Assembly (NCBI GenBank): GCA_963757135.1
Contig: CAVWQE010000009.1
Span: forward strand, 248,001-312,000
Origin: Gp1-AA145 sp963757135
GTDB lineage: Bacteria > Acidobacteriota > Terriglobia > Terriglobales > Acidobacteriaceae
Length of the DNA stretch: 64,000 nucleotides
Direction of reading: 5' to 3'
Made by a program: the position numbers and the translations under genes. A model generated the notes under the pieces. The model saw nothing but the letters and a program-made list of their open reading frames with translations. It was not told where the DNA came from and did not search any database. How positions within the stretch are numbered: position 1 is the first letter of the stretch; each line of letters opens with the position of its first letter. Shown here piece after piece: positions 18,801-27,902 of the stretch.

Positions 18801-19700
18801 TCACTGCATCATCACGCGCCACGCCAGATAGCACCACAGCACCGGAGCGGCGAAGAGCAGTGCGTCAATGCGGTCGAACATGCCGCCGTGACCGGGAAGG
18901 ATTGCCCCCGAATCTTTCATCCCGGCACCGCGCTTGATCAGTGATTCGAGCAAGTCACCGAGTTGGGCTGCAACGTTCAAGATAATTGAGAGCAAGATGA
19001 CCGGCATCAGTGAGGATTCTGGGCTGAAGATGCCATCTTTGCGTTCGATAAGGTGAGCCTTCAACAACGCGCTGCTGATCGGAACGGCGTAGTGGAACAT
19101 CAGAACGCCGACGCCAACGCTGGCGACGACCGACGCCAGCGCCCCTTCCCAGGTCTTGTTCGGACTCACCCTCGGGGACATGCGATGCCTTCCAAACGGC
19201 TTGCCGATGAAGTAGGCGAAGATGTCTCCCGCCCACACTAGAAGCAGTAAGTACAGCAGGAAAAAGCCACCGCGCCACTGCTCACGAGTTGAGACCAGAG
19301 ACGCCATCGGCAAGGCCACATACACGAACGCAAAAGCCGAAACCATGGCGGCAGGAAATCCTGAGGCGAGTTCCTTCGAGCGCATGCCCAAGGCGAGGAA
19401 GAGAAACGGCGCGAGGGCTGCAGTGCACAATGCCAGGTATGCGAATCCCGCAGTTGAAAGCGCATCCGTCGCCCCGGGAAATATTGCAATCAGGAGAAAA
19501 AATGCGCCGCAGAAAATCAATGTCGCCGCGCGAAACGGGCGGATACTGTAGCCTTCAGAAAGCTTGAGCAGTTCACGAATCGCGAGCAGCGCCACCACGC
19601 CCGCAACAAATGCCAGCACCGGCACCGGCGCCCGGAGAATCAGGACTAGAATTACAGGAATGAGAACTGCGGCGGTGAGTACTCGCTTGACGAGTTCCAA
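18801..19700 (-). CDS. cdsA: Phosphatidate cytidylyltransferase
   Basis: Integral membrane enzyme that makes CDP-diacylglycerol from phosphatidic acid and CTP, the branch point of phospholipid synthesis. It has about eight hydrophobic segments and the C-terminal signature region GDLLESLIKRGAGMKDSG followed by LPGHGGMFDRIDA. SPNKTWEG is also conserved. Its start lies six bases after the uppS stop, so uppS and cdsA form an operon, as in many bacteria. Confidence 0.97.
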   Translation of the reverse strand: MELVKRVLTAAVLIPVILVLILRAPVPVLAFVAGVVALLAIRELLKLSEGYSIRPFRAATLIFCGAFFLLIAIFPGATDALSTAGFAYLALCTAALAPFLFLALGMRSKELASGFPAAMVSAFAFVYVALPMASLVSTREQWRGGFFLLYLLLLVWAGDIFAYFIGKPFGRHRMSPRVSPNKTWEGALASVVASVGVGVLMFHYAVPISSALLKAHLIERKDGIFSPESSLMPVILLSIILNVAAQLGDLLESLIKRGAGMKDSGAILPGHGGMFDRIDALLFAAPVLWCYLAWRVMMQ

Positions 19701-19706
19701 TCGGGA

Positions 19707-20579
19707 TCAGCTCCGCGAGGCGCGAGGTCCGCCACGCCCTGCCGCTCCCGGCCGATCGGACGATGCCGTATGCGATTCGTTCAGCCCACCATATCTCCGG
19801 TCGCGCTTCTGGTAATCGGCGATGCCTTCGAGCAGGTGGACGCCGCGAAACTCCGGCCATAGCGTCGGCGTGACGTAAATCTCGGCATAGGCCAGTTGCC
19901 AGAGCAGAAAATTGCTGAGACGCATTTCGCCGCTGGTGCGAATTACCAGATCAGGATCAGGAAGATGCGAGGTGTAAAGATGCCGAGAAATCGTCTCTTC
20001 ATCAATGTTCAGGTGCTCGATTCCACCATTGCTGGTGGCTGCCCGAACAACAGATTTAAATGCGTCCACCAGTTCCGATCGCGCGCTGTAATTGAGGGCG
20101 AGCGTCAGCACCATGCCGGTGTTGCTCGAAAGCTCTTTGCGCGCCCACTCCATTTTTTCCTGCACCCCGCCCGGGAGTTCATGCAAACGCCCGATATATT
20201 GCAGCCGAACATTGTTTTTGTTCAGCGTTGGGACCTCTTGCTTCAAATAGCGTCCCAATAACTGCATCAGGAAATCGACTTCCGCCTTGGGACGCCGCTT
20301 CCAGTTCTCCTCAGAAAATGCATAGAGCGTGAGCGACGGGATGCCGATTCCCGATGCACACTCGACCACATACCGCACCGACGTAACCCCGGCGCGATGT
20401 CCGGCTACACGCGGCAGATGACGCTTGCGCGCCCAGCGGCCGTTGCCGTCCATGATGATGGCGATGTGGTGTGGGAGCCGTTCCGGATCGAGCCGCCGGT
20501 ATATTTCCGCTTCTTTTCGGTCCAGTCCGGCAGGAACTGTTGCCTGCAAGGGAAATCCTTCCGTTTGAGAAGCTAACAT
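19707..20579 (-). CDS. uppS: Undecaprenyl diphosphate synthase
   Basis: Cis-prenyltransferase that makes the C55 lipid carrier for cell-wall synthesis. HIAIIMDGNGRWA with the catalytic Asp, GHRAG, SEENWKR and DLVIRTSGEMRLSNFL are intact. I start at the ATG 20579 rather than the TTG six bases upstream. The C-terminus carries an extra ~35 residues rich in Gly, Ala, Arg and Ser. It is co-transcribed with cdsA. Confidence 0.96.
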   Translation of the reverse strand: MLASQTEGFPLQATVPAGLDRKEAEIYRRLDPERLPHHIAIIMDGNGRWARKRHLPRVAGHRAGVTSVRYVVECASGIGIPSLTLYAFSEENWKRRPKAEVDFLMQLLGRYLKQEVPTLNKNNVRLQYIGRLHELPGGVQEKMEWARKELSSNTGMVLTLALNYSARSELVDAFKSVVRAATSNGGIEHLNIDEETISRHLYTSHLPDPDLVIRTSGEMRLSNFLLWQLAYAEIYVTPTLWPEFRGVHLLEGIADYQKRDRRYGGLNESHTASSDRPGAAGRGGPRASRS

Positions 20580-20709
20580 AGGCAAAACGGAGTTGCAACG
20601 AAGGGGAACGGCTCGGTTAATGTGCTATCGTGCCGAGGGGTGGACAGTGCCCCCGCCTTCAAATCTAAATCTATTGATATATGCTTTCATCTGAGGACAT
20701 TTCGGAAAG

Positions 20710-22437
20710 ATGAGCGAGAGCGGCCAGACCATAAGCGCTAATTGGTGGAAAACGCGGCTAGTAAATAGTTTGAGCAAGTTGCAGCAACGTGAGGATCAGG
20801 TTTTTTTGGTTCTGACGTTAGTCATCGGCGCCTTAACAGGCCTAGCGGTTGTCGCATTCATTTTGGTTACAGAGCGCATGGGAATGCGGCTCTACCCGGT
20901 GGGCGGCGCACCATGGCGACGGCTGCTATTCCCGGTTGCAGGTTCCCTCTTTATCGGCTACCTTCTGTTCCGCTACTTTCCTAACGCGCGCGGCAGTGGA
21001 GTACCACAGACCAAAGCTGCGCTGTATGCGCGCGATGGGTACATCAGCCTGCGCACGGTGCTGGGAAAGTTCTTTTGCACCTCGGCAACGCTGGCTAGTG
21101 GAATCCCCCTCGGACGCGAAGGGCCGTCCGTCCAAGTCGGCGGAGGTATTGCTTCGATACTCGGGCGTGCCCTGGGATTGCGCCCCGAAAAAGTAAAAGC
21201 GCTGATTCCGGTAGGCGCGTCCGCGGCCATCGCTGCCGCCTTTAATACCCCGATGGCGGCGGTCGTCTTCGCGCTGGAAGAAATTGTAGGTGACCTTCAT
21301 GCGCCGGTGCTGGGTTCGGTGGTGCTGGCGTCGGCTATCTCTTGGGGTATGCTCCACCTTTTTCTTGGCAACAGCCCTCTGTTCAAGGTTCCGCAATACC
21401 AATTGGTCCATCCTGTCGAATTTGCTGTCTATGCCGTTCTCGGAGTGGCCGGAGGTTTCGTCTCAGCCGCCTTCTCAAGGCTTCTTCTGGGAATGCGCGC
21501 ATGGTTCCTCCGGTTGCCGCCGCGAACATTCTGGTTTCACCCTTTAGCGGGAGGTTTACTAGTAGGTTTGGTGGGTTGGTTTGTGCCCCAGGTCATGGGC
21601 GTCGGTTATTCGTATGTCAGTTTGGCGCTGAATGGAAACATGGCCCTAAAACTCATGGCTCTGCTGGTGGTTCTGAAACTCATAACAGTAACCACGAGCT
21701 ACGCTTCTGGCAATGCCGGCGGCATTTTCGGCCCCGCCCTGTTTATCGGCGCCATGCTCGGAGGTTCTCTGGGAACGGTGGCCCATCATTTATTTCCCAC
21801 GTACACGGCAACGCCAGGGGCGTACGCGCTAGTCGGTATGGGCGCAGCCTTCGCCGGCATCGTGCGGGCGCCTATGACATCGGTGCTCATGATTTTCGAG
21901 ATGACTCAGGACTATGCGGTCATCGTGCCTCTCATGATCGCAAACCTTGTGAGCCTTTTTATTTCGTCACGGTTGCAGAGACAGCCAATCTACGAAGCTC
22001 TGGCAATCCAGGATGGCATCCACCTTCCTACGGCGGAAGCACGCCGGCACGGACAGCGCCTGGTGTTGCGAGTGATGCGGGCCGCAACCGAGTTGCTATC
22101 AGGCGACATCAGCGTTCGCGAGGCTTTGGACCAGGTGCAATTAAGTCAACTCCGCGCGTGGATAGTGAAGGATTCTCGCGGTGTCATTGGTGTCATTAAT
22201 CGTTCCACCTTGAACCGTGAATCAACGGAAGGCGCTGACAAAAAGCTTAGCGAACTCGTAGACGTGATTCATTTTCCTCACGTCCACTCAGACCAAGGAC
22301 TCGATGTCGCACTCGAGCGCATGGGCACAAATCAGATTGATATTTTGCCAGTGGTTAGCCGTGCAGATATTCACAAACTACAAGGAGTTGTGACCCTGCC
22401 CGACGTGCTGGATTCTTACGGTGTGGGCCGGGATTAG
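20710..22437 (+). CDS. ClC-family chloride channel/transporter with CBS region
   Basis: About 575 residues. The ClC selectivity motifs are clear: GSGVPQTKAAL, GREGPSVQVGG and GNAGGIFGPALF. Around ten membrane segments fill residues 30-425. The soluble C-terminus (residues ~440-570, ending VVTLPDVLDSYG) looks like a CBS pair that may sense nucleotides. I cannot decide channel versus proton-coupled exchanger without an alignment of the gating glutamates; the Glu of GREGP is present. It is divergent from uppS. Confidence 0.92.
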   Translation: MSESGQTISANWWKTRLVNSLSKLQQREDQVFLVLTLVIGALTGLAVVAFILVTERMGMRLYPVGGAPWRRLLFPVAGSLFIGYLLFRYFPNARGSGVPQTKAALYARDGYISLRTVLGKFFCTSATLASGIPLGREGPSVQVGGGIASILGRALGLRPEKVKALIPVGASAAIAAAFNTPMAAVVFALEEIVGDLHAPVLGSVVLASAISWGMLHLFLGNSPLFKVPQYQLVHPVEFAVYAVLGVAGGFVSAAFSRLLLGMRAWFLRLPPRTFWFHPLAGGLLVGLVGWFVPQVMGVGYSYVSLALNGNMALKLMALLVVLKLITVTTSYASGNAGGIFGPALFIGAMLGGSLGTVAHHLFPTYTATPGAYALVGMGAAFAGIVRAPMTSVLMIFEMTQDYAVIVPLMIANLVSLFISSRLQRQPIYEALAIQDGIHLPTAEARRHGQRLVLRVMRAATELLSGDISVREALDQVQLSQLRAWIVKDSRGVIGVINRSTLNRESTEGADKKLSELVDVIHFPHVHSDQGLDVALERMGTNQIDILPVVSRADIHKLQGVVTLPDVLDSYGVGRD

Positions 22438-22461
22438 AACGATCTCATAGCTTCCGTTAAC

Positions 22462-23172
22462 ATGACCCGCCGCCGCTGGATTGCCGACGAAGTGTCAGGG
22501 AGCCAGGCTGCGCTCACGGGAGAACATGCGCGACATCTTGCCCAGGTGCTGCGGGCGAGAGTGGGCCAGCGATTTGAAATCTCGACTGGAAGCGAGATTC
22601 GGCTGGGAAAGATCAGCAGCGTCAGCCCGGAGCGGGTGGAGTTCGTGCTGGGAGACATCGTGTCCCAATCCGAGCGATCGGTCATCAACGTCGCGCTCTC
22701 GATTTTTAAATTCGATCGCATGGAATGGGCCATCGAGAAGTGCACTGAACTCGGGGTTGCTCGCATCCTGCCCATTATCGCGGCCCGCACCGAATCACAC
22801 CTCGCTGCGGCGGCACCGAATCGGGTTGAACGGTGGCAGCGCATTGCACAAGCGGCGTCGCAACAATCGCGCCGAGTCTCAGTTCCTGAAATTTCGGAGC
22901 CGGTTAAGGTGAAGGAGTTGACCGCGAGCGTTGCAGGCCACAACGTGGTCCTCTCTGAGGTTGAAGATGAGCTCATGCTCAAAGATGCGATTCCATCGAA
23001 TAGTTCATCCTTAACGCTCGCTTTCGGTCCGGAGGGCGGTTGGAAGCAGGAGGAACTAGACGCGTTTCGGGGCGCGGGATGGACGGCCGCTTCTCTGGGC
23101 GCAACCATCCTGCGCGCGGAAACTGCCGCGATCGCCGCGGTGGCAATCGCGGCATCGGTACTTCAGAAGTGA
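22462..23172 (+). CDS. rsmE: 16S rRNA (uracil-1498-N3)-methyltransferase
   Basis: SPOUT-class methyltransferase that modifies U1498 of 16S rRNA using SAM. The C-terminal knot motifs LAFGPEGGW and SLGATILRAETA are complete, and the N-terminal PUA-like domain is present. Length (236) is normal. No distinct ribosome site. Confidence 0.96.
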   Translation: MTRRRWIADEVSGSQAALTGEHARHLAQVLRARVGQRFEISTGSEIRLGKISSVSPERVEFVLGDIVSQSERSVINVALSIFKFDRMEWAIEKCTELGVARILPIIAARTESHLAAAAPNRVERWQRIAQAASQQSRRVSVPEISEPVKVKELTASVAGHNVVLSEVEDELMLKDAIPSNSSSLTLAFGPEGGWKQEELDAFRGAGWTAASLGATILRAETAAIAAVAIAASVLQK

Positions 23173-23246
23173 GATGTCGCGCGATCTCGCTCTTCAGGCA
23201 TTTAGGATCGGTTTTCCTCCGCCAAACTCTGCTATTCTCCACCTGA

Positions 23247-26180
23247 ATGGCTGTATCGCGCAGGGCTTCCGAATTTCAACCTGATCCCAACCAGCAACAG
23301 GCTATCGAGCACGTCGGCGGGCCCATGCTGGTTGTGGCCGGCGCCGGCACCGGCAAAACCACAGTTCTTACTCGCCGCATCGCGCGCTTGATCGAGGAAG
23401 GCCATGCCCGCGCCGACGAGATCCTTGCCGTCACCTATACCATCAACGCCGCTAACCAGATGCGGCAACGGGTTCAGTCAGCGCTCGGAGCTGCGAAGTC
23501 TAAGGGCTTGCAGGTCGAAACCTTCCACGCCTATTGCAACAACCTGCTGATCGCAACCGGACAGGATTTCGACGTCCTCGATGACAAGCAGCTTTGGGTT
23601 TTTCTGCGACGAAATATTCGCGAACTGCACCTGAAGTATTACGTTCACGCCGCTAATACCGCTCAATTCCTCGATCATCTGCTCGAATTCATCCGCCGCT
23701 GCCACGATGAACTGGTCGGGCCCGCTCAATACGCGGAGTACGTTCGCCGGCTGGAGCGTGGTGAGTTACCCCTGCCTCGCGTCAGCAGATCGAAGGACGC
23801 GAAAGAACTCAGCGACGAAGAGTCGCTAGGCCGTTGCCGAGAAATTGCTTTTGTTTTCGAGACTGTCGAGCGCATGCTGCGCGACCGAAACTTCGGCACC
23901 TTCAGCCACCAGATTCTCCGGGCCAATGACCTGCTCACTCGGGATGCTGCCCTACTCGAGCGCACTCGCGCCCGTGCGCGTTTCATTCTGGTTGACGAAT
24001 TTCAAGACGCCAATTTCGCCCAGGTCAAGGTTCTGGAAAAACTGGCAGGAGCAGATCGCAACATCGTAGCCGTTGGCGATCCCGATCAAGGCATCTATCG
24101 TTTCCGCGGCGCGTCCAGCGGCGCCTTCGAGCTTTTTCAGAATACGTTTCCAGACTCGAAGCTGGTCGCTTTGTCCAAGAACAGACGCTCGACCACTGCC
24201 GTTCTCAGATGCGCACACGCCATCATCGCCGAAAACCCGCAGTTTTCTCTGCAATACGGAGCGGAGCAATATCGCCGTGTACCTCTGGTATCGGCTCGGG
24301 ACGAACAGGATCCGGTAAAAACCGCGGCGCGTGCACCTGTGCAGGCCGTGCTTGTGACCAATCCCTTCATGGAAGCCACCGACCTGGTTTCCACGCTGCT
24401 GGAGCGCCGTCGCTCTTCTCGTTGTGATTGGAAGGACATCGGCATTCTCTATCGCATCCATTTTCACCGGGACGAAGTTGCCGCTGAGCTCGCGCGCAAC
24501 GGCGTCCCCTTTATCATCGAAGGTCTGGATGTCATCGATTCGCCTGAAGTCCGCGATCTGCTGTCCTGCCTGGGAGCGGTGGTTTCAACCAGTGATAGCG
24601 CTGCATGGCTGAGGGTTGCCGCCCTGCGGCAATTCTTAGTGGATCCTGATGAACTCCGCAGTGCGCTGAAGGCATTGCCGCGCGATTCCGCCACCAGCAT
24701 CGCCACAATTCTCGTTAAGGTTAAAGGGGGAGCAGCCGTGATCGAAGTTGCGGAACAGGCGCGGGCCGAGATCACAGGCCGCAAAGTTCATGCCAGCCTG
24801 CTTGCGCTGATCCGGCACTTCCAGATTTCAAAAAGTGCAGCCACTAGTGCGCTCCTGCAGTTCGCGAACCAGTGGGAGCAATATCCCACCACAGAAAACG
24901 GCAACCCGTCCGAGTTTCTCGAGTATCTGGAATATTTCCGCGAGGCTCGCGGCGCTATCACTCTTGCTTCGAGCGACGACGAAAATGCGGTCCGGCTCAT
25001 GTCCGCGCACTCGGCCAAGGGTCTGGAATTCGATCACGTTTTCATTCTGCGCGCGGTCAGCGGCAGTTTCCCGTCCACATATCGTGAGCCGCTGATTGAA
25101 ATCCCGGCAGAGCTTCGGAATTCAGGATTGGCGGCTGAGAACGATCAAAAAGAGATTCACAAGCAGGAAGAGCGCCGCCTGTTTTATGTAGCCATGACCC
25201 GCGCTCGCGACACGCTGACCATTTACGGCCAGTTCGGGCGCGGCAAGACCGAAAGAACACCCGCGGGGTATTTACGCGAACTGATGAAGCACCGCGAACT
25301 GAGGGCATGGCTCACGGAAAAGAAATGCCGTGAATTTCAGACCGATATATTCGGCGAAGCCGAGACCCCATCGCTCTCGCGCATTGGCGAATGGGTTGCC
25401 CAATCTCCGGCCTCAGACCTCGCAAGCACATTGAGCGCGAGCGCCCTGCAGAGTTACAAAATATGCCCGCTGCGCTTCAAGCTGGAGCGTGAATGGCGCA
25501 TTCCGTCCGATCCTTCTGCCGCCCTGCAGTACGGCGCTTCGATTCATCGCGTGCTGCACACCTATTTTGAATCGGTGCGTTTGGACAGAAAGCTGTCTGA
25601 AGCCGAGGTGCTGGAGCAGTTCCGGACCGACTTGGCGGGGGCCGGCATTGCGGACCGCTATCAGCATGATCTGTACGAACAACAGGGGATTGCGCAACTG
25701 AAAGAGTTCCTGGCCGCCGCAGTGGTTACTGAAATCCTGCACACGGAAGAACGCTTCAGCGTGAAGATCGGCGCCACTTCGCTGGTCGGGCGAATCGATC
25801 GCATGGATCGCGCTGGAGACCGCCGAGTTACGGTGGTTGACTACAAGACGGGCAAGCCGAAGTCCCAGGAAGACGCGGATGAGAGCCTGCAGCTTTCAAT
25901 CTATGCGCTGGCGGCGCGGGAAAAATGGGGATACGTGGTGGAGCGGCTGGTGCTGCACAATCTCGATGGGAACACCGCTATCGAGACCTATCGAAACAAT
26001 GCGCAACTCGACGAGGCGAAGCTGGAAGTTGAATCCATTGCCGAACAGATTGCCGCCGGAAAATTGATGCCGAGAAGCGGCTTGCATTGCGCCTCGTGCA
26101 CTTACCGCATGTTGTGCCCGAAAACCGAGAAGCGTATTCCGCAAGCGCTGGCGCAACTCGCGGCCGGCCCCGCCAACTGA
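23247..26180 (+). CDS. UvrD-type helicase fused to a PD-(D/E)XK nuclease with an iron-sulfur-like Cys set
   Basis: A 977-residue protein. Walker A AGAGTGKT (residues 31-38), VDEFQDANF, the GDPDQGIYRFRGA motif III, SAHSAKGLEF and YVAMTRARDTL define an SF1A helicase. The C-terminal ~250 residues are a RecB-like nuclease: GRIDRMD and VVDYKTGKPK. Four cysteines, C740 and C948-x2-C951-x5-C957, frame it as in AddB and Cas4 nucleases that hold a 4Fe-4S cluster. It probably acts in DNA end processing, as a single-chain relative of AddAB. A TATTCT box ends nine bases before the ATG. Confidence 0.9.
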   Translation: MAVSRRASEFQPDPNQQQAIEHVGGPMLVVAGAGTGKTTVLTRRIARLIEEGHARADEILAVTYTINAANQMRQRVQSALGAAKSKGLQVETFHAYCNNLLIATGQDFDVLDDKQLWVFLRRNIRELHLKYYVHAANTAQFLDHLLEFIRRCHDELVGPAQYAEYVRRLERGELPLPRVSRSKDAKELSDEESLGRCREIAFVFETVERMLRDRNFGTFSHQILRANDLLTRDAALLERTRARARFILVDEFQDANFAQVKVLEKLAGADRNIVAVGDPDQGIYRFRGASSGAFELFQNTFPDSKLVALSKNRRSTTAVLRCAHAIIAENPQFSLQYGAEQYRRVPLVSARDEQDPVKTAARAPVQAVLVTNPFMEATDLVSTLLERRRSSRCDWKDIGILYRIHFHRDEVAAELARNGVPFIIEGLDVIDSPEVRDLLSCLGAVVSTSDSAAWLRVAALRQFLVDPDELRSALKALPRDSATSIATILVKVKGGAAVIEVAEQARAEITGRKVHASLLALIRHFQISKSAATSALLQFANQWEQYPTTENGNPSEFLEYLEYFREARGAITLASSDDENAVRLMSAHSAKGLEFDHVFILRAVSGSFPSTYREPLIEIPAELRNSGLAAENDQKEIHKQEERRLFYVAMTRARDTLTIYGQFGRGKTERTPAGYLRELMKHRELRAWLTEKKCREFQTDIFGEAETPSLSRIGEWVAQSPASDLASTLSASALQSYKICPLRFKLEREWRIPSDPSAALQYGASIHRVLHTYFESVRLDRKLSEAEVLEQFRTDLAGAGIADRYQHDLYEQQGIAQLKEFLAAAVVTEILHTEERFSVKIGATSLVGRIDRMDRAGDRRVTVVDYKTGKPKSQEDADESLQLSIYALAAREKWGYVVERLVLHNLDGNTAIETYRNNAQLDEAKLEVESIAEQIAAGKLMPRSGLHCASCTYRMLCPKTEKRIPQALAQLAAGPAN

Positions 26181-26192
26181 TATTGCTCATCC

Positions 26193-26221
26193 AAAAACTT
26201 AGGGGACGCTTTCGCGTCCCC
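26193..26221 (-). terminator. Intrinsic terminator of the lysine-rich microgene
   Basis: Perfect 8-bp stem GGGGACGC-loop-GCGTCCCC (26202-26221). On the minus strand it is followed by TAAG and then TTTTT (26197-26193). It lies 26 bases after the stop of the 15-codon gene. In the plus direction no T-run follows, so it fits the minus strand best; it may still slow transcription from the helicase gene. Confidence 0.85.
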
Positions 26222-26247
26222 GAGGTTTACGTTGCGATTGGCCGAAG

Positions 26248-26295
26248 TTAGTGCTTTTTCTTGGTGGCCTTTTTCGCCTTTTTCTTGGTTGCCAT
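26248..26295 (-). CDS. 15-residue lysine-rich peptide
   Basis: A complete small gene: ATG, then MATKKKAKKATKKKH and TAA. Nine of 15 residues are Lys or His, like a fragment of a histone-H1-type tail. The 12-base word ACCAAGAAAAAG occurs twice inside. GGAAGGGAG lies 10 bases upstream of the ATG, a sigma-70-like promoter further upstream, and an intrinsic terminator after the stop. Together these argue that it is a real transcription unit. Function unknown: it could bind nucleic acid or be a peptide carried on a small RNA. Confidence 0.65.
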   Translation of the reverse strand: MATKKKAKKATKKKH

Positions 26296-26359
26296 GTTAA
26301 CTATTCTCCCTTCCATTGTTCATGGATGATGCAACGGTCTTTTGTTGCGACTGTCTGAA

Positions 26360-26388
26360 TGTATAGAGTCAATAAAAACCGAAGTCAA
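26360..26388 (-). promoter_or_regulatory. Sigma-70-like promoter for the microgene
   Basis: On the minus strand: TTGACT (26388-26383), a 17-base spacer, then TATACA (26365-26360). The predicted start would be near 26353, giving a leader of about 58 bases before the ATG at 26295. Confidence 0.65.
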
Positions 26389-26614
26389 GCAAAAAATGAT
26401 GATCGATGGCGAACCAAGCGGAGTACGAAAGTCATTCGATGATGTAACGGATGAGATTTCAGGAAACGATTTCCGTTTTCGCGTTCGAAAACCGAGTCCG
26501 GGTTTAAAAACTTTCGGAGTTTAACGCGACTCATGAGCCGTTCACAACCTTGAATACTTTGCAGCCTCGAAAGTTTCGAACGCCTGTTCCCTCATCGTCC
26601 TCACGCGCAAAGAC

Positions 26615-26620
26615 TATAAT
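26615..26620 (+). promoter_or_regulatory. -10 box upstream of the thiolase gene
   Basis: A consensus TATAAT lies 33 bases before the thiolase ATG. The -35 region at the right distance (TCATCG) is weak. AGGAG at 26641-26645 is the ribosome site. Confidence 0.45.
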
Positions 26621-26652
26621 TTTGAGAGACCAAAACACTCAGGAGCACACGA

Positions 26653-27846
26653 ATGTCCGCTGAAAATGAAGTCGTAATCATCTCCGGATGCCGCACTCCG
26701 GTCGGAAAATTTCAGGGAAGCCTCTCCGATCTCAGCGCAACTCAACTCGGCGCTGTTGTTGTTCGCGAAGCGGTCAAGCGCGCCGGTATCGAACCCGCGC
26801 AGGTTGACGAGTGCATTATGGGTAATGTGATTTCCGCGGGACTTGGCCAGAATCCCGCGCGGCAAGCCGCAATCTACGGCGGACTCACTCCGGAGGTGAG
26901 TGCCATGACGGTAAACAAAGTTTGCGGTTCCGGACTCAAAGCCGTGGCCCTGGCGGCGCAGGCGATCCAGACCGGCAATAGCACCATAGTTGTAGCCGGC
27001 GGTATGGAATCCATGACTAACGCTCCTTATCTTCTACCGCAGGCGCGCAAGGGATATCGCCTCGGCGATGCGCAGATTATCGACTCTATGGTCCGCGACG
27101 GGCTTTGGGATGTTTACAACGACTACCACATGGGCATCACCGGCGAGAACGTCGCGGAAAAATACGGCATCACGCGCGAAGAGCAGGATGAGTTTGCGGT
27201 GAACTCGCATCGCAAGGCTGTGTCGGCGATCAAAGAGTGCCGCTTCAAATCGCAAGTGGTTCCGGTCGAACTGCCGGCAAAGAAAAAAGGCGCGGCTCCG
27301 GTCATCTTTGACAAGGACGAGTCTCCGCGCGAAGACACGACCATTGAAATCCTGCGCTCACTGAAACCGGCATTCAAGAAAGACGGTACGGTCACCGCTG
27401 GAAATGCTCCGGGAGTGAACGACGGCGCGTCGGCGGTTGTGGTTACCAGCGCAGCGACAGCGAAAAGGCTCGGCGCGAAACCGATGGTGCGGATTGTTGC
27501 CCAGGCCAGCAGCGGTGTCGAACCCAAGTGGGTGATGATGGCTCCTGTCACAGCCGTTCGAAAACTTTGGGAGAAGACGGGTTGGAAGAATGAGGATGTC
27601 GATCTCTACGAACTCAATGAAGCCTTCTCGGTTCAGGCGCTTGGGGTGATGCGCGAACTGGGCCTCAATCCGGACAAGGTCAATGTTAATGGCGGAGCAG
27701 TCGCCATCGGACATCCGATTGGCGCCAGCGGCGCGCGCGTTTTGGTGACTCTCATTTACGAGATGATCCGCCGGGATGTGAATCGCGGAATCGCTGCGCT
27801 TTGTCTCGGAGGTGGTAACGCGGTCGCGATGGCTGTCGAAAGGTAA
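26653..27846 (+). CDS. Acetyl-CoA C-acetyltransferase (thiolase)
   Basis: Thiolase II-type enzyme that joins or splits acetyl-CoA units, 397 residues. The active-site Cys91 sits in NKVCGSGLKA. The second motif GGAVAIGHPIGASGAR carries the His and CLGGGNAVAM the last Cys. It could serve acetoacetyl-CoA formation, fatty-acid breakdown or polyhydroxybutyrate synthesis; no neighbour decides this. A good ribosome site (AGGAG) precedes the start. Confidence 0.95.
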   Translation: MSAENEVVIISGCRTPVGKFQGSLSDLSATQLGAVVVREAVKRAGIEPAQVDECIMGNVISAGLGQNPARQAAIYGGLTPEVSAMTVNKVCGSGLKAVALAAQAIQTGNSTIVVAGGMESMTNAPYLLPQARKGYRLGDAQIIDSMVRDGLWDVYNDYHMGITGENVAEKYGITREEQDEFAVNSHRKAVSAIKECRFKSQVVPVELPAKKKGAAPVIFDKDESPREDTTIEILRSLKPAFKKDGTVTAGNAPGVNDGASAVVVTSAATAKRLGAKPMVRIVAQASSGVEPKWVMMAPVTAVRKLWEKTGWKNEDVDLYELNEAFSVQALGVMRELGLNPDKVNVNGGAVAIGHPIGASGARVLVTLIYEMIRRDVNRGIAALCLGGGNAVAMAVER

Positions 27847-27902
27847 ACCCGGCTGAGTGGAACTGAGGCCCGCAAAGTTTCGTAATAGAGATTGAGCAGC
27901 TT

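Noticed and set aside
26342..26524. A 60-codon plus-strand frame upstream of the thiolase gene
   Set aside because: No ribosome site or motif, and it overlaps the minus-strand promoter of the microgene.
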